From the NCBI GenBank assembly GCA_905178155.1, contig CAJINV010000030.1:37059-64556 (forward strand): a stretch of 27,498 nt of DNA. Reading direction: 5' to 3'. How positions within the stretch are numbered: the stretch's first letter is position 1; every line of letters starts with the position of its first letter. This stretch comes from Amoebophrya sp. A120. Lineage: Eukaryota > Sar > Dinophyceae > Syndiniales > Amoebophryaceae. This document shows positions 8,781 to 19,500 of this stretch, in pieces. The notes under the pieces were generated by a model that worked only from the letters and a program-made list of their open reading frames with translations, made no database searches and was not told where the DNA came from. A program made the translations under genes and the position numbers.

Positions 8781-9512
8781 ATGTCGAAACTTGCAGGAGG
8801 AAAGTGCTGCTTGTTCGCCCTTCTCGTGAACTCGGCGCTCGCAGTAAAAGTAATGTCAGTTGTCTCGCCATTCGGCCTCCGCGAAGAAGCATCGTCGCCA
8901 CACGCAGAACAAGTAGCCTCCGCGACTATAAATCATGCGAATGGTGGTCGCGATGGGCCGCGTCTGCATCGCGTCCGCCGGCATGTAGACCTCCGACAAT
9001 TCGCGGAAGACGCTGCGACACACAGAAGCCCACAATCCCCGAGCCCGCAATCCCCGACGCAGACAGGACGACTGGACCGGAACGCACAATCAAGGACGAC
9101 TCGACCGGAACGATTGGCGACGTACAGCTGCCCGCAACCCCCGACACACAGCCGCCCGCAATCCCCGACGCACAGCCGCCCGCAATCCCCGAGTCGCAGC
9201 ATTGTGCTGGGATCGTTGCCGACCTACTCGATGGCGCGGGACAACAATGTGGATCATTTTTATATTGCATCGAGTTCGAGGCGAAACGGCAACGGCGATC
9301 ATGTAGGGAGCGGCGCGACATCTTTGTCGGCCTTGCTGCCAAGGAGCAGAACGCCTTACCTGCTTAGGTCTCCTTCGGATATGTCGGATGATCGTCCAGC
9401 ATCTTTATCTTTACTTTCCCCGTTCAGATTACCTCCATCGTTGTGGGATGAAGATGAATCTGGGTCAGACTATGAATCTAACTTTCTCGACGGGCCTGGT
9501 GCTGGCGGTTGA
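8781..9512 (+). CDS. predicted secreted Ser/Pro/Arg-rich protein, family S copy 2
   Basis: A 243-residue paralog of the product of 2101-2889. It has the same signal peptide (MSKLAGGKCCLFALLVNSALA), the same HRVRRHVDLRQFAE block, and a longer run of the RPQSPT repeat: three tandem units at about residues 115-140, encoded by a 24-bp repeat at about 9124-9200. The Ser/Arg-rich segment and the C-terminal FLDGPGAGG are also shared. Insertions and deletions between the copies keep the frame, which suggests selection on the protein. The frame is open upstream to about 8706, but ATG 8781 aligns with the paralog and begins the signal peptide. SP dipeptides in the repeats could be proline-directed kinase sites. 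No known domain is visible; a secreted role is inferred from the signal peptide alone. Confidence 0.72.
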   Translation: MSKLAGGKCCLFALLVNSALAVKVMSVVSPFGLREEASSPHAEQVASATINHANGGRDGPRLHRVRRHVDLRQFAEDAATHRSPQSPSPQSPTQTGRLDRNAQSRTTRPERLATYSCPQPPTHSRPQSPTHSRPQSPSRSIVLGSLPTYSMARDNNVDHFYIASSSRRNGNGDHVGSGATSLSALLPRSRTPYLLRSPSDMSDDRPASLSLLSPFRLPPSLWDEDESGSDYESNFLDGPGAGG

Positions 9513-9945
9513 GAAAGATTCGCCAGTACGAGCACTACATTCCCGTGTGTCGGAACCTAAAGGACTTGCGCGACAAGTTAAATTTCATCGTGGAAAATCA
9601 AAATGACCACCGGGCGGTGTGCTGTTTCATTATCTTCTACAAAAATTTCATTTGGATACTTTCACTATATTGAAAACTAAAATCCCCAAGGGAAGTTTGA
9701 AAATGAGCACTGTAGCATAGCGAACTGAGAATATTTTTGGACTGATACTCCTAGCGCACTGATGCTTTCACTGTAAGCTGTACATAGCCCAGGGTAATAA
9801 TAATTTCGCTTTCGAAAACATAAGCAAAGCTTTTTCAGAAAACCAGAAATACCTAGCTTTCAAGCTTCTACTTATCCAGGTCCAGCCACTATCTCTATCC
9901 CGTTGCACGAAGCTTGTTGATGCCAAGTTGCAAATTGTTCTTTTC
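9513..9945 (+). repeat. duplicated 3' flank of family S, copy 2
   Basis: Matches 2890-3190 block by block. It has an extra ~95 bp (about 9671-9767) bounded by near-direct repeats GATACTTTCACT and GATGCTTTCACT, consistent with a small insertion or a slippage-type deletion in the other copy. Confidence 0.75.
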
Positions 9946-10518
9946 GGATATATAAAAACAAGATCACCAAGGTGTGAACCTGTTCGAGCACACTCACGAC
10001 CTTTAGCTTTCATACGCACTGCCTTTCAACAGCTTCTTTTGACGTGCCGGAGTGTGTGGTGTTGCGCACGCCTCTCGGCTACCGATCGACAGTGGTAACA
10101 CTGAAAAGATCATACTTCACTGATAAAAACTAGCCGTCGTTTTTTTGAACTTGAATTTGACGAATCGCTACATAATTCTTTGTGTCGTTAACTTTCACGT
10201 TCCGTTCTGTCATTCCCAGCGATAAAAGAGTGTCAGAACGAAATGATGAAGTAGGGCAATGAAAAAACGATCACGAGTGGAGACAACTTCGACTGATCTT
10301 CATCACCTTCTGTAGCTTAATAGAGCTACTAGCTTTACTACCCCATCTGTTGGAAAATCTATCGTTGCTCACTGACTCATATTTTATCCTGCCCACTTGA
10401 TTTTGATATGTGCAAAAATTCTGGTCATCTTGTCGTAACTTTATCTTTTTTTTCTCACGACCTGTCAAAAGTAAAACTCATGCTAATTCTTGTTTAGAAG
10501 AAGCCCCGGCGCATCAAC
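9946..10518. other. upstream region of the helicase gene
   Basis: No gene is supported. Immediately before the start codon, AATTCTTGTTTAG (ending 10497) forms a pyrimidine-rich acceptor-like signal followed by a 21-nt leader. Dinoflagellates add a spliced leader in trans to such AG sites, so this is a candidate mRNA 5' processing point. Confidence 0.4.
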
Positions 10519-13500
10519 ATGGCTGAAGATTTCCCCAAGAACAGCAACAACCCTCGTTCTCCCAAGGACATTCTGGTCCAGCTTTGGGGCCAAAAGACGG
10601 GAAGTGGCATCGCGAACGTCCTTGAAGATTTTTTTGACGCTAAAGACGTTGATGCCAATGCTGACTGTAGCACGTTCGAGTATATAGCCGAGCAGTATTC
10701 CAAGGCCGCACCCGCAGACCGGAACAGCCGGGCCTCTCTGGGAGATGTTTTAGTAAGTGTCTTTGAGGACGCGGCGGATGCGCGCAACGCACTAACCGGT
10801 GGAGGACGGACTAATCCAGGAGTTCTGCATGTGTGCGTGAAGCGGGCGCAAGAAAGCCCGAATCCTCTTGCTGCGGTGCGGGGCGAAGACCTCGTTTTTG
10901 TTTCGCAAAAAATCAAAGAATATCCGCTGCAAATAGGTCTGGCTCTAGAAGGTTGGAGCTTGTGATGCTAGCTTTCCACAGTACCTCGGAAATTTGTATT
11001 GCATAACCAACAAAAGTCGCAGCCTCTTTTGTGCAAGCAAACACGCAGTTTCTCCTGCGGATTTCCCTTGAGAAAGCGCTCTGGAAAGTTGTCATGCTAG
11101 GTTGCATTCGTAACTGTTTCCATCATCCACATTTTAGCATCACAAGTTTCCAGACATCCAGGGATATTTGCATTTGATAGAGAACACCTTCCGAAACTTC
11201 CGATCTATGAAGCGCGGACGCATCCGCTTCGCGCCGGCTACTACCAGCTTCGAGCAATAACCAACAACCCGGACGACAGATTGAAAGTAGCTCCCAGTTC
11301 TAACAAAACCGTGCCTGATAGGACCACGCTGCAAGTCCTCCGGGAAGAGCGTGGGAAGATGCTGGAGGCACGAAACAAAAACAGGGAGAACGACTTTTCT
11401 GCCAAACGCCAGCTCCTTGATGATCTTCCAGACGAGAAGCCGTCTCTTATGAATAGGCGGTCTGTTCGTGGCGGCACCCCGCAGGATTTGTTGTCCCCTG
11501 GCGCCGCTTCCACCATGACCCCCATGTCGCGGCGAGCAGGTCCGACAGCGGCCGGCATGCCTGCTACTTTCGAGGGCCCCGCCGCGGGGGGAAGGACCGA
11601 CAGACGCAGCCACGACCCTGAGCAAGCGGGCGGTGCGCCGGGTAGTAGTTCTACTGCTAATGATCGAGGACCTTCACAGGACGTTCTTGCAGCTGTGAAC
11701 AAAGATAAGGAAATTAAAACGGCGCGAGGAAAAGCTTCTCTCGCAGCGCGCGTGAAAGATGCAGTCCTTCCCGGATATTTTGTTTTGGAGGGCACGGTCG
11801 CTGCTGGACTAACGCACAAGCTCGTGCAACTGCTGTTCGCATCGCCGTCACCGCAAGCCGCTGAATTCTTGCAAGGCGTGCTGAAATCCAACAAGCCTGG
11901 CACTGTTGCTGCTGCTACATCTTCTTCAAGTTTAACATCATCGTCCCGGAAGAGGAGCAACAACAACTACCAGGAGGGCAAGCACAACGGTCTGGAAGTG
12001 GACTTTTTCATCGAAGTGGGCCTCAGATTTTTCCAGAATTTCGCCGCGTTTGGCAACCACCTTTTACGCCTGATCGTGAACAGCGCACCGACAGCCTCAA
12101 CTCCGAGTACTACAACACCAAATAGTGACTCATTACAACGCCCATCGGCTGCAACGTCCAGCTTCGAATTCAAGAGTTGGCTGGAGCAATCCCGTGACAA
12201 AATGGCGCAGCTTCCGACCTGGAGAAACAGTGTGGCAGCGATGCGAGCTGCGAGCCTGGAAGGTGTTTCATCGTCGTCCTCCTCCTCGTCCCCACGCCAC
12301 GTTCTTTTTCGCGCCCCGGAGGAGCCTTTTTCCATCCCGCTGCCTGAAATGGCACAACAAGCGAAAGACCTCACCTTGAGGTCCTACAAAGAGGGCCGGG
12401 TTCTCGGCATGGTGCACCCGCGCGTGCTCGACGAAACGGACGAAGGGGTCGAGCGGCAACGGGTCGAACAAGCTGCAAATGTTGGCGGGTCAGAACAAGT
12501 TCTAGGCACTACGACTGTCACTGTGCACGAAGGAAATAAAAATATTACCAGAACAAACTACAACAACGCTACAAAGAATTTGGTCCTCGCAGACTCTTTT
12601 TCGCGATCTTTGCTCCCGTACGACTTTGACCAAATTTTCGATCAAAACATCGACGCTGCGCGGAAGCGGGCTTTGGGCCGCAGCGACCCTGCTGCCAGCG
12701 CAGACATGTTCGGGGACGAGGACCCTGACGGTGCGTCAATCGTAGCTCCTACGACCATATGAATTGCAAAAGTATCGTACTCGTAGTAATTGCAGTCATG
12801 CATGACAAGTCTGGTTCCTCAGCTTATTCAGCATTACAAATTCCATTTTTCCTTCTGGAAAAATTTGTAATGCTATTTTTACTAGTACGATACTTTTGCA
12901 CAGGATAGACCACACCCAGAAATAACGAACGCGAGCAGGGGCACAGTTACGACATCAGCTTCGGAACTGTGTTGATGTTGCATCCGGCGAAGCAAATCAA
13001 ACAAAATAGGCAGGTAAGACCACAACAAGCACGAGTCATGCATCAGGACATTACGCAGCAGCAGGTCGAGACCACACCGGACGGCACGATGAAAAGAGTG
13101 CGTCTTGGTACAGCACAACCCTCTCCTGGCGCTGCAACGAGAGGACCCTCCTCCCAACACGCCGGAACAATTCTTGCGCCTCCTTCCAAGAGCCAGTCCT
13201 CGAGTTTTATTCGACCTCCCGTGCAAGAACACGGGCCCGGATCAGCAACCGCATCCGGTGGCATTGCTGCCGTGCGTCCGGGAAAGCCACGCCAAGCTGC
13301 AAAAGCAAAAGCAATTCGCTCTAGTACCCGAACGGGTGAGACGGAGGCTGCGTTCCTGGAGAGAATCGGTCTGTTCGCAGCAGCATCTTCGCCCAACAGT
13401 AGTTCTGGGCTCCTCGGGGCACCAGATCATGGAAAACTAGAGGACGCCAGCGGGCAATTCGCCCGGCCCGAGGCGAGTCTGCAGCAACTGTTTGAGTCAG

Positions 13501-16500
13501 GCGTTCCCGAGGAAAATGCGAGCAGCCAGTTTGCGCGACCAGAGAGAATTTCGCGGACAGGACCTGCCGGCTCGTCTTCACGAGGAGGAGGACCTGCTAC
13601 CGCATTTTTCGCAAGGAGCAGTAGCTCTAGCAGCTCCCATGCAGCTACGAGTAGGGCTGTGGAAGCGCAACTTCTAGCTGCCCCTGGTTCATCAGGAGGA
13701 CTACATCGACGAGATGCTGGGGCGGGTCGTGAGCTCGCGGATAGCAAAGCCAGCGGCCGCATCAATCCTGCTTTGATGCAGAAGGCAGCTCCTGGAGGAG
13801 GTCCTCGTGGTGCGGACCAAGCCGTAGACACCGCTCTGTACGAAGTGCCAATGACTTTGTGTTGCAATCCCGGGAAAGCTGTGGAGCAAGTCGCGGACAG
13901 GTTGCGGTACCCACCCGAGAGCATGGAAGCGTGGCTGAACCCCTTTTCCTCGGCGCCGGAACAGAGGTTTGCAGGAACAGTATACGACCACATTGACGGC
14001 ATCCAGCGCAGCGAGGTTGATCGCCTCCTGCTCGAGCTGGGGGTACACCGCACCGACATGCGGGGCTTTTACGCGCAAAACTTCCAAGGGATGGTTGACA
14101 GAAATCACACGGTATCGGACAGAGCTGTGCGGCAGATGCTGTACTCGCACGCCAAAGTTTTTCCGACTGTGCTGACCCAGGCGGGATTGCGGAAGTTGAC
14201 GCCGCATCCCTGGGAGTGCACGGACCTGCTGATCCCGAACCCGGATGCCGAACGCGAGTGCGACATATTCTGACGAAAAATCCCCCCTCCCCATATTGAA
14301 AAAACATCCTTCTGAGAATTTGTGATGCAGATTTGTGACCACAAATCCTGACTGTCTTGCAAGAAGGCAAGGCCAGAGAGTCCGCCGCATTATGCAGGCG
14401 GTTTGTGATGCTGTTGGGCTTACAGAGCCGACATTTGTCTTCACGCTAGTCGCTTACGTTCAAACCTCTCGCCTCAGGCTTGGCATATGCCTGCAGTCCT
14501 CTCCGGCAGGACAGACCTGATTTGTGTACTTACGCAGATCCAGCATCAGAAATTTCGTTTCGATATGGGGAGGGGGGATCTTTTTCTTTGATACGACACG
14601 CCGCAGCTTTGGAGCGCTACGGAGTCGCTGCGGGCGGAGCAGGCTCGCACCGTGACCTGGATGCAAAAAATGGACCATGATCTGAGAGATGACCGGGACG
14701 CGTACCCAGAGGCACAAGAACAACCCGCCGAGGCTGCGGGGGCTCTTGATCTTGATCTTCTCGCGCCCCCGTCTCGTCGTCCACAAAAAACGTTTAGCGT
14801 TCAGTGGTCGCTCTATTCTGCCGGAAATGATTTTATCAAGGACAAAGCGCAGGTAGGTAAAAATCACAGGAAAGTTGGGGGCCTTGGAGCTGCCGACGCT
14901 GCTCCGGAAGCGGCCTGGAATCTCGAGCTCAGCTTGGACATTCGCTACCGAGCTCGCGGTGGCGTGCTGGCGGATAGCATGGGAACCGGGAAAACTGTTA
15001 CCACCATCGGATTTCTGTGCCATGACCTGCAGGACATCTACAGTGACAAGCTGCCGGCCAAACCGAAAGCGAAGGGGACAGCGAAAAAAGGGGCGGCAAA
15101 AGCGCTGGCGAAGCAGGCTCTATTGCGATCGAACAAACGACAAAGAGCTACTAATGCAGCAGGCGATGAACTGAAGGAAAACAAAAGCAGTGGAGACGAG
15201 GACGCAGCGATGTCGAAAAGGGGCAAAAAAGTGAGAAAGAAAAAAGTGATTACGCCGCTCTCTGACGAGTCGGACCCGGAGAGGGAAGCTCCATCGGCTG
15301 CTGCATCTTCTTCGCGACGAGAACTCCGACCAGGGACGACGAGCCAAGCGGCTCCTTTCGGGTCTTTGTTGTTTGGTGCAAATACTAACGACGTTCCGTA
15401 TTCAATGGCAGAGGGGGCGGATAGTTCGGATTCCGACCTGCTGCAACACTCGGGGCATGAAGCGAACCGGATTGCCATGGGCCTTCCATCCTCGGGGGGC
15501 CGTGCGCGGCGGGAAGCGCAGCCACAGAACAAAAACCGGGATCGGTCAGGGAGCTTGTCCTCTTCGTCTGCGGAGGGGGACCACAGTGATGATTCGTCCT
15601 CATCTTCGCGCAGCACAACTTCGGATTCCGTGGTTCTGGAACATCAAGAACCTACTACGCAAAGAACCGCAAACAAGAAAAGCAGCACTGGTGGAGGTCC
15701 TGCACGAGGACCGAATTCTAGTCGTGGTACAGCTTCAGCTTCTGCAGCTGCAAAGACGAAACTTCAACCTCCGGCCTCGCAGCTGGAACGTCAGCTTGGT
15801 GGAGGAGGAGGTCCGACGTCAGCCGCAAGTTCTAGTTCCAAGCCCCCCGTTGCCATCGGCACTGGCGGGGGCCCCTTGAACAAGCCCGGTCGGACGAAGT
15901 ACCAGGTGTGCGACGAGAAGCTCCACCAGGTTCTGCGGAAGATCGACGCAAACATCCCCGCGCACGACCGACGGTTCTACTTCCCCAGCCGGGCCACCTT
16001 GGTCCTCGCGCCGGAGAAGCAGCTGGCCCGACAGTGGGACGAAATGATCAAGAAGTTCACGCAGCCGGACGCCGTCAGCGTGCTCCGCTTGATGAAGTGG
16101 GACCAGCTGAAGCTGCTGAAGAAATCCGACATTGCGGAGAAATACGACGTGATTCTCGTTTCCTTGAGCGACGTGCTGCAGAAACAGAAGTACCAGGAGC
16201 GCATTCGCAGCCTGTGCGGCCCCGACACCTACGCGTCCGAGGAGCAACTGTGCGAGCTGTTCGCGAAACCAGTTCCAATGCAGTATTCCGAAGTCTTCAC
16301 CGAGCTCCAGCGCCGCGTTGCCGACGGGAAACGGCGGATGCCGGAACCCACGAGAGCAAGGGAGACGGCGACCACTAGTACCACGGTGAATACCAAACTA
16401 CCAGCAGGTCGCGCTAGTAAGCGCACGAACAACGCTGCGGGTCGTGAACTGCAGGGAGTGGCAGCAGGAATAACCTTCGACAGTGCATTTTTACCAGCGA

Positions 16501-19500
16501 GCGGACCGCCCGAGGAGGTCGTGGAGGACCTTGCAGAGGACTTCCATTTTCCGGTACTGGAAATGTTTTATTTTCGGCGGATCATTTTTGACGAGTTCCA
16601 CCAATATTGCGACCGGGACGGCGAATCCATCGCGGAACTCGAAGCGAAGCTGCGTCGAACAGACGAGCACAGGCCTGCGAAAACCAACAACCGGCGGCCC
16701 GGTATCCGGGAAGTCGCCACCTCTAGAAGTAGTTCCACCGGCGGGGCAGGGGCACCACTACATCAACTTCCAGGTGGAGCCACGTCGAAACAGCAGGCGG
16801 CCGCCAGTGCTAAACTTGTGAGGGACAATAAGGTCCAGAACGTGAACAGCCTGACGCGGCTGCAGCACTTGAAAGGTCTGGCTGCCTTTGGGCTTTCCGC
16901 GACCCCGCCCTGTGTGACGCTGGACGGTATCGACAAGACCAGTTGCTTGTTGCAAAAATTGGACCTTCTTCTGGACAAGACTGCCTGCACGAAGCGGTGG
17001 GAGTACTTCCAGCGGGGCGGGCAAAACGGCCTGCGCTACTTGGATACGTTTTGCCGGCAGACGCGGATGAACACCTACGTCGACAGCATTGAAGTTATCG
17101 ACCGCAAAATTCCGGTGGAACTGACCGCCGCGGAGCACACTTTGTACCTGGACCTGTTTCGGGAGTTGAACTACAAGGGCAAGAATCTGGACCTTATCAA
17201 ATGTAAAAATGTCTGGGTCTGGAAGATTGCAACTTGTGATGCTGCGTCTGCATTATCCAAAATTTTGTATTGCATGAACAGCAGAAGAGGTCTGGTTTTG
17301 GCCACGGCGAGAGGGCATTTCTCATGCGGTATAGGCATCAGAAAGCCCTCACAAGACCTGTGATGCTAGGGCATGCATCGCAGACATCAGCAGTCATGCA
17401 AAATGTGCATGACAAACCTTGCATCCTTCCAGACCCAGACATTTTTACAGTTGATAGACCTGCTTCGGGAGCAAAACGCCAGGCTGGAGGCCGGAGAGAT
17501 GGTGGTGGACGACCCAACTGTGGCCGCAGCTTTTAGTCTGACATCAAGTAGAAACAGCAGCACGACGACGACCAGCGCTAGAAGTCGTGCTGCGGCCCTG
17601 TACAGCGCGACGTCGACAAATCTTTCGCAAGAACGCGGCAGAACATTGGACGACACCTCCGAGCAGCCCGTTTTGACGGCGAACACGTTGAAGACCCGGA
17701 CGAGGCTGCTGAAATTGTGCTCCTTCACTTCCACGATGCAGGATTGCAAAGACCGGTACCCTATGCATTGCAAAAGTATGGTACTCTTATAAATGCATTA
17801 CAAATTTCCTCAGCATGAGAATAAAATCTGTAATGCGAATTTACCTTAAAAAAAGGTAAGAGAGGGAATCAGACTTAGTAAACGGAATCAGACTAATGGA
17901 ATCAGACTACAAGTGGAATCAGTATAGTAGAATCAGCATAATGAGTAGAATCAAGATACTAGAATCAAGCTTATGGATAGAATCAGGAGAAGCGGACTCT
18001 GAGTACGTCGACGAATGTGCTGGCCGCGCATCTCTATCGTATGCATTCGAAACGCTCTCTCCTTTGGTCCATCATGTTTTGCAGCTCCACCGGGTCGCTT
18101 TGGTCTCCTCGCAACTTCGCCCGAAGTTCTTGAATGCTGTGCGTTGCGATTCTACTTGGGGACTTAGTTTGCATGTTGGGTATGTATGTCTGCTTAGCTG
18201 TTTCCGTTCGCTCCTCGGCGCACTTCATGCACGACCACTTTAAAACAGACACGCGCCAGGAGTTTGCTATTGGCGATCCCGGTTGACAAGGTGAAATCTG
18301 AAGTAGCCAAAAAAACCGTAAAGGGTAGAAAAATAAGCGCCAACTATAGAAAAGAGAAACTAGAAGAACTACGTCCATCCACTGCGTTCTGTCTATTGTT
18401 TCTCTGTGCCCCTACTTCGCTGCTTTGCTTCTAGATTGCATCAAAAAAGCGCGCAAAAGTGCGATGCTTTGTGGGAGCAGAATTTCCGGACTTAGCCGAA
18501 AAACAGCTCTTCTTTGCGATATTTGTTGAAAAATAACGGGGGAACTCTCGCAAATTTTTAAATATCGGCCTCGTTTTTCGTGTTTTTACTTAGCGAAACC
18601 CGGCCGAGACAGGCCGAGGGGGATGATAGGCGCTGCCTCACAGCAGCGCAGACTGTGCCGCGCGTGCTCGCAGCAAGCTCTGCTGGCCATTCGTTCAGGC
18701 GCATCTGTGAGCCCCTTGCTCTGTAATGGCGCGCAGAAGCGCGGCGCTATATATGTGCCGCGGCCGCCGCGTTCGATGCTCTCCATCCCGCCCTGCCTGT
18801 CCTGGTCTGTCCTCCCGCGCCCCGCCCCGGCTGCGTTGGAGCTGCGCTCCAGGCCTTGCGCACCGATTGACGGACCAGGCGGCCCCCCCGCCCGTTGTTC
18901 GCTCGGTGGGCCGCCTAGAAAGTTGCTCAGGTTGGTACATCGTCGCACAGGCCGGGGCCGTCGGTGCTTCGATTTTTGGGTGGGGCGACTCCACTCGCAT
19001 TGCAAGTGGTCGGGGCCGCAGTGGCGCAGATGTGTCGGCTGGGACTGCCCTGCTCCCCCAGGCGCCGCCCCCCGACCTAGGGGTAGCCACCTTCCCAAGG
19101 GCGCAGCCATCTGTATGTCGCAGCAGGGCGGCTCCCATAGGCTAGCGACGTGGCACCGCCGAGCATAGAGGCGGGGCGTGCCGGCGGCGAGGCTGTCTTC
19201 CCGGTCCTTGTCCGCCTGTGACTGTGAGCAGCGCCTCCCGGCACGGGCGGTGGCGCCCCGGCACTGCCCAGGTCGACAGGGATAGATAGAAGTCGAGCAC
19301 TTCGAGCTTGGTCTTTTGTTTTGCGATCGATCAACGTTCGAACCCCTGCCCGCGTGCAACTGAACCGAGTGAACTTTTCTGATCTCTGAGCACGATTATG
19401 GGAGGCGCTCACCCTCCCCTTTCTCATACTCGCGCAGGGGAGTGTGAAAGGTGTCGAGGTGCGTGGGGGGGGGGGAGCGAAGACACGCCCCAGCAAATGG

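Noticed and set aside
11241-11966. 241-codon minus-strand frame
   Set aside because: It is antisense to helicase exon 2, which joins in frame with exons on both sides; the minus frame has no recognisable content.
13701-14444. Minus-strand frames of 200-247 codons
   Set aside because: Antisense to helicase exon 3 and introner 3; the plus-strand exon is supported by frame-preserving junctions at both ends.
18586-19359. 257-codon minus-strand frame in the GC-rich part of the nested element
   Set aside because: Several overlapping frames on both strands are equally open there, as expected from extreme GC content; no domain, signal or consistent codon pattern is visible.
19325-19360. tRNA or SINE B-box (GTTCGAACC)
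   Set aside because: No matching A-box, acceptor stem or cloverleaf could be laid out on either strand around it.
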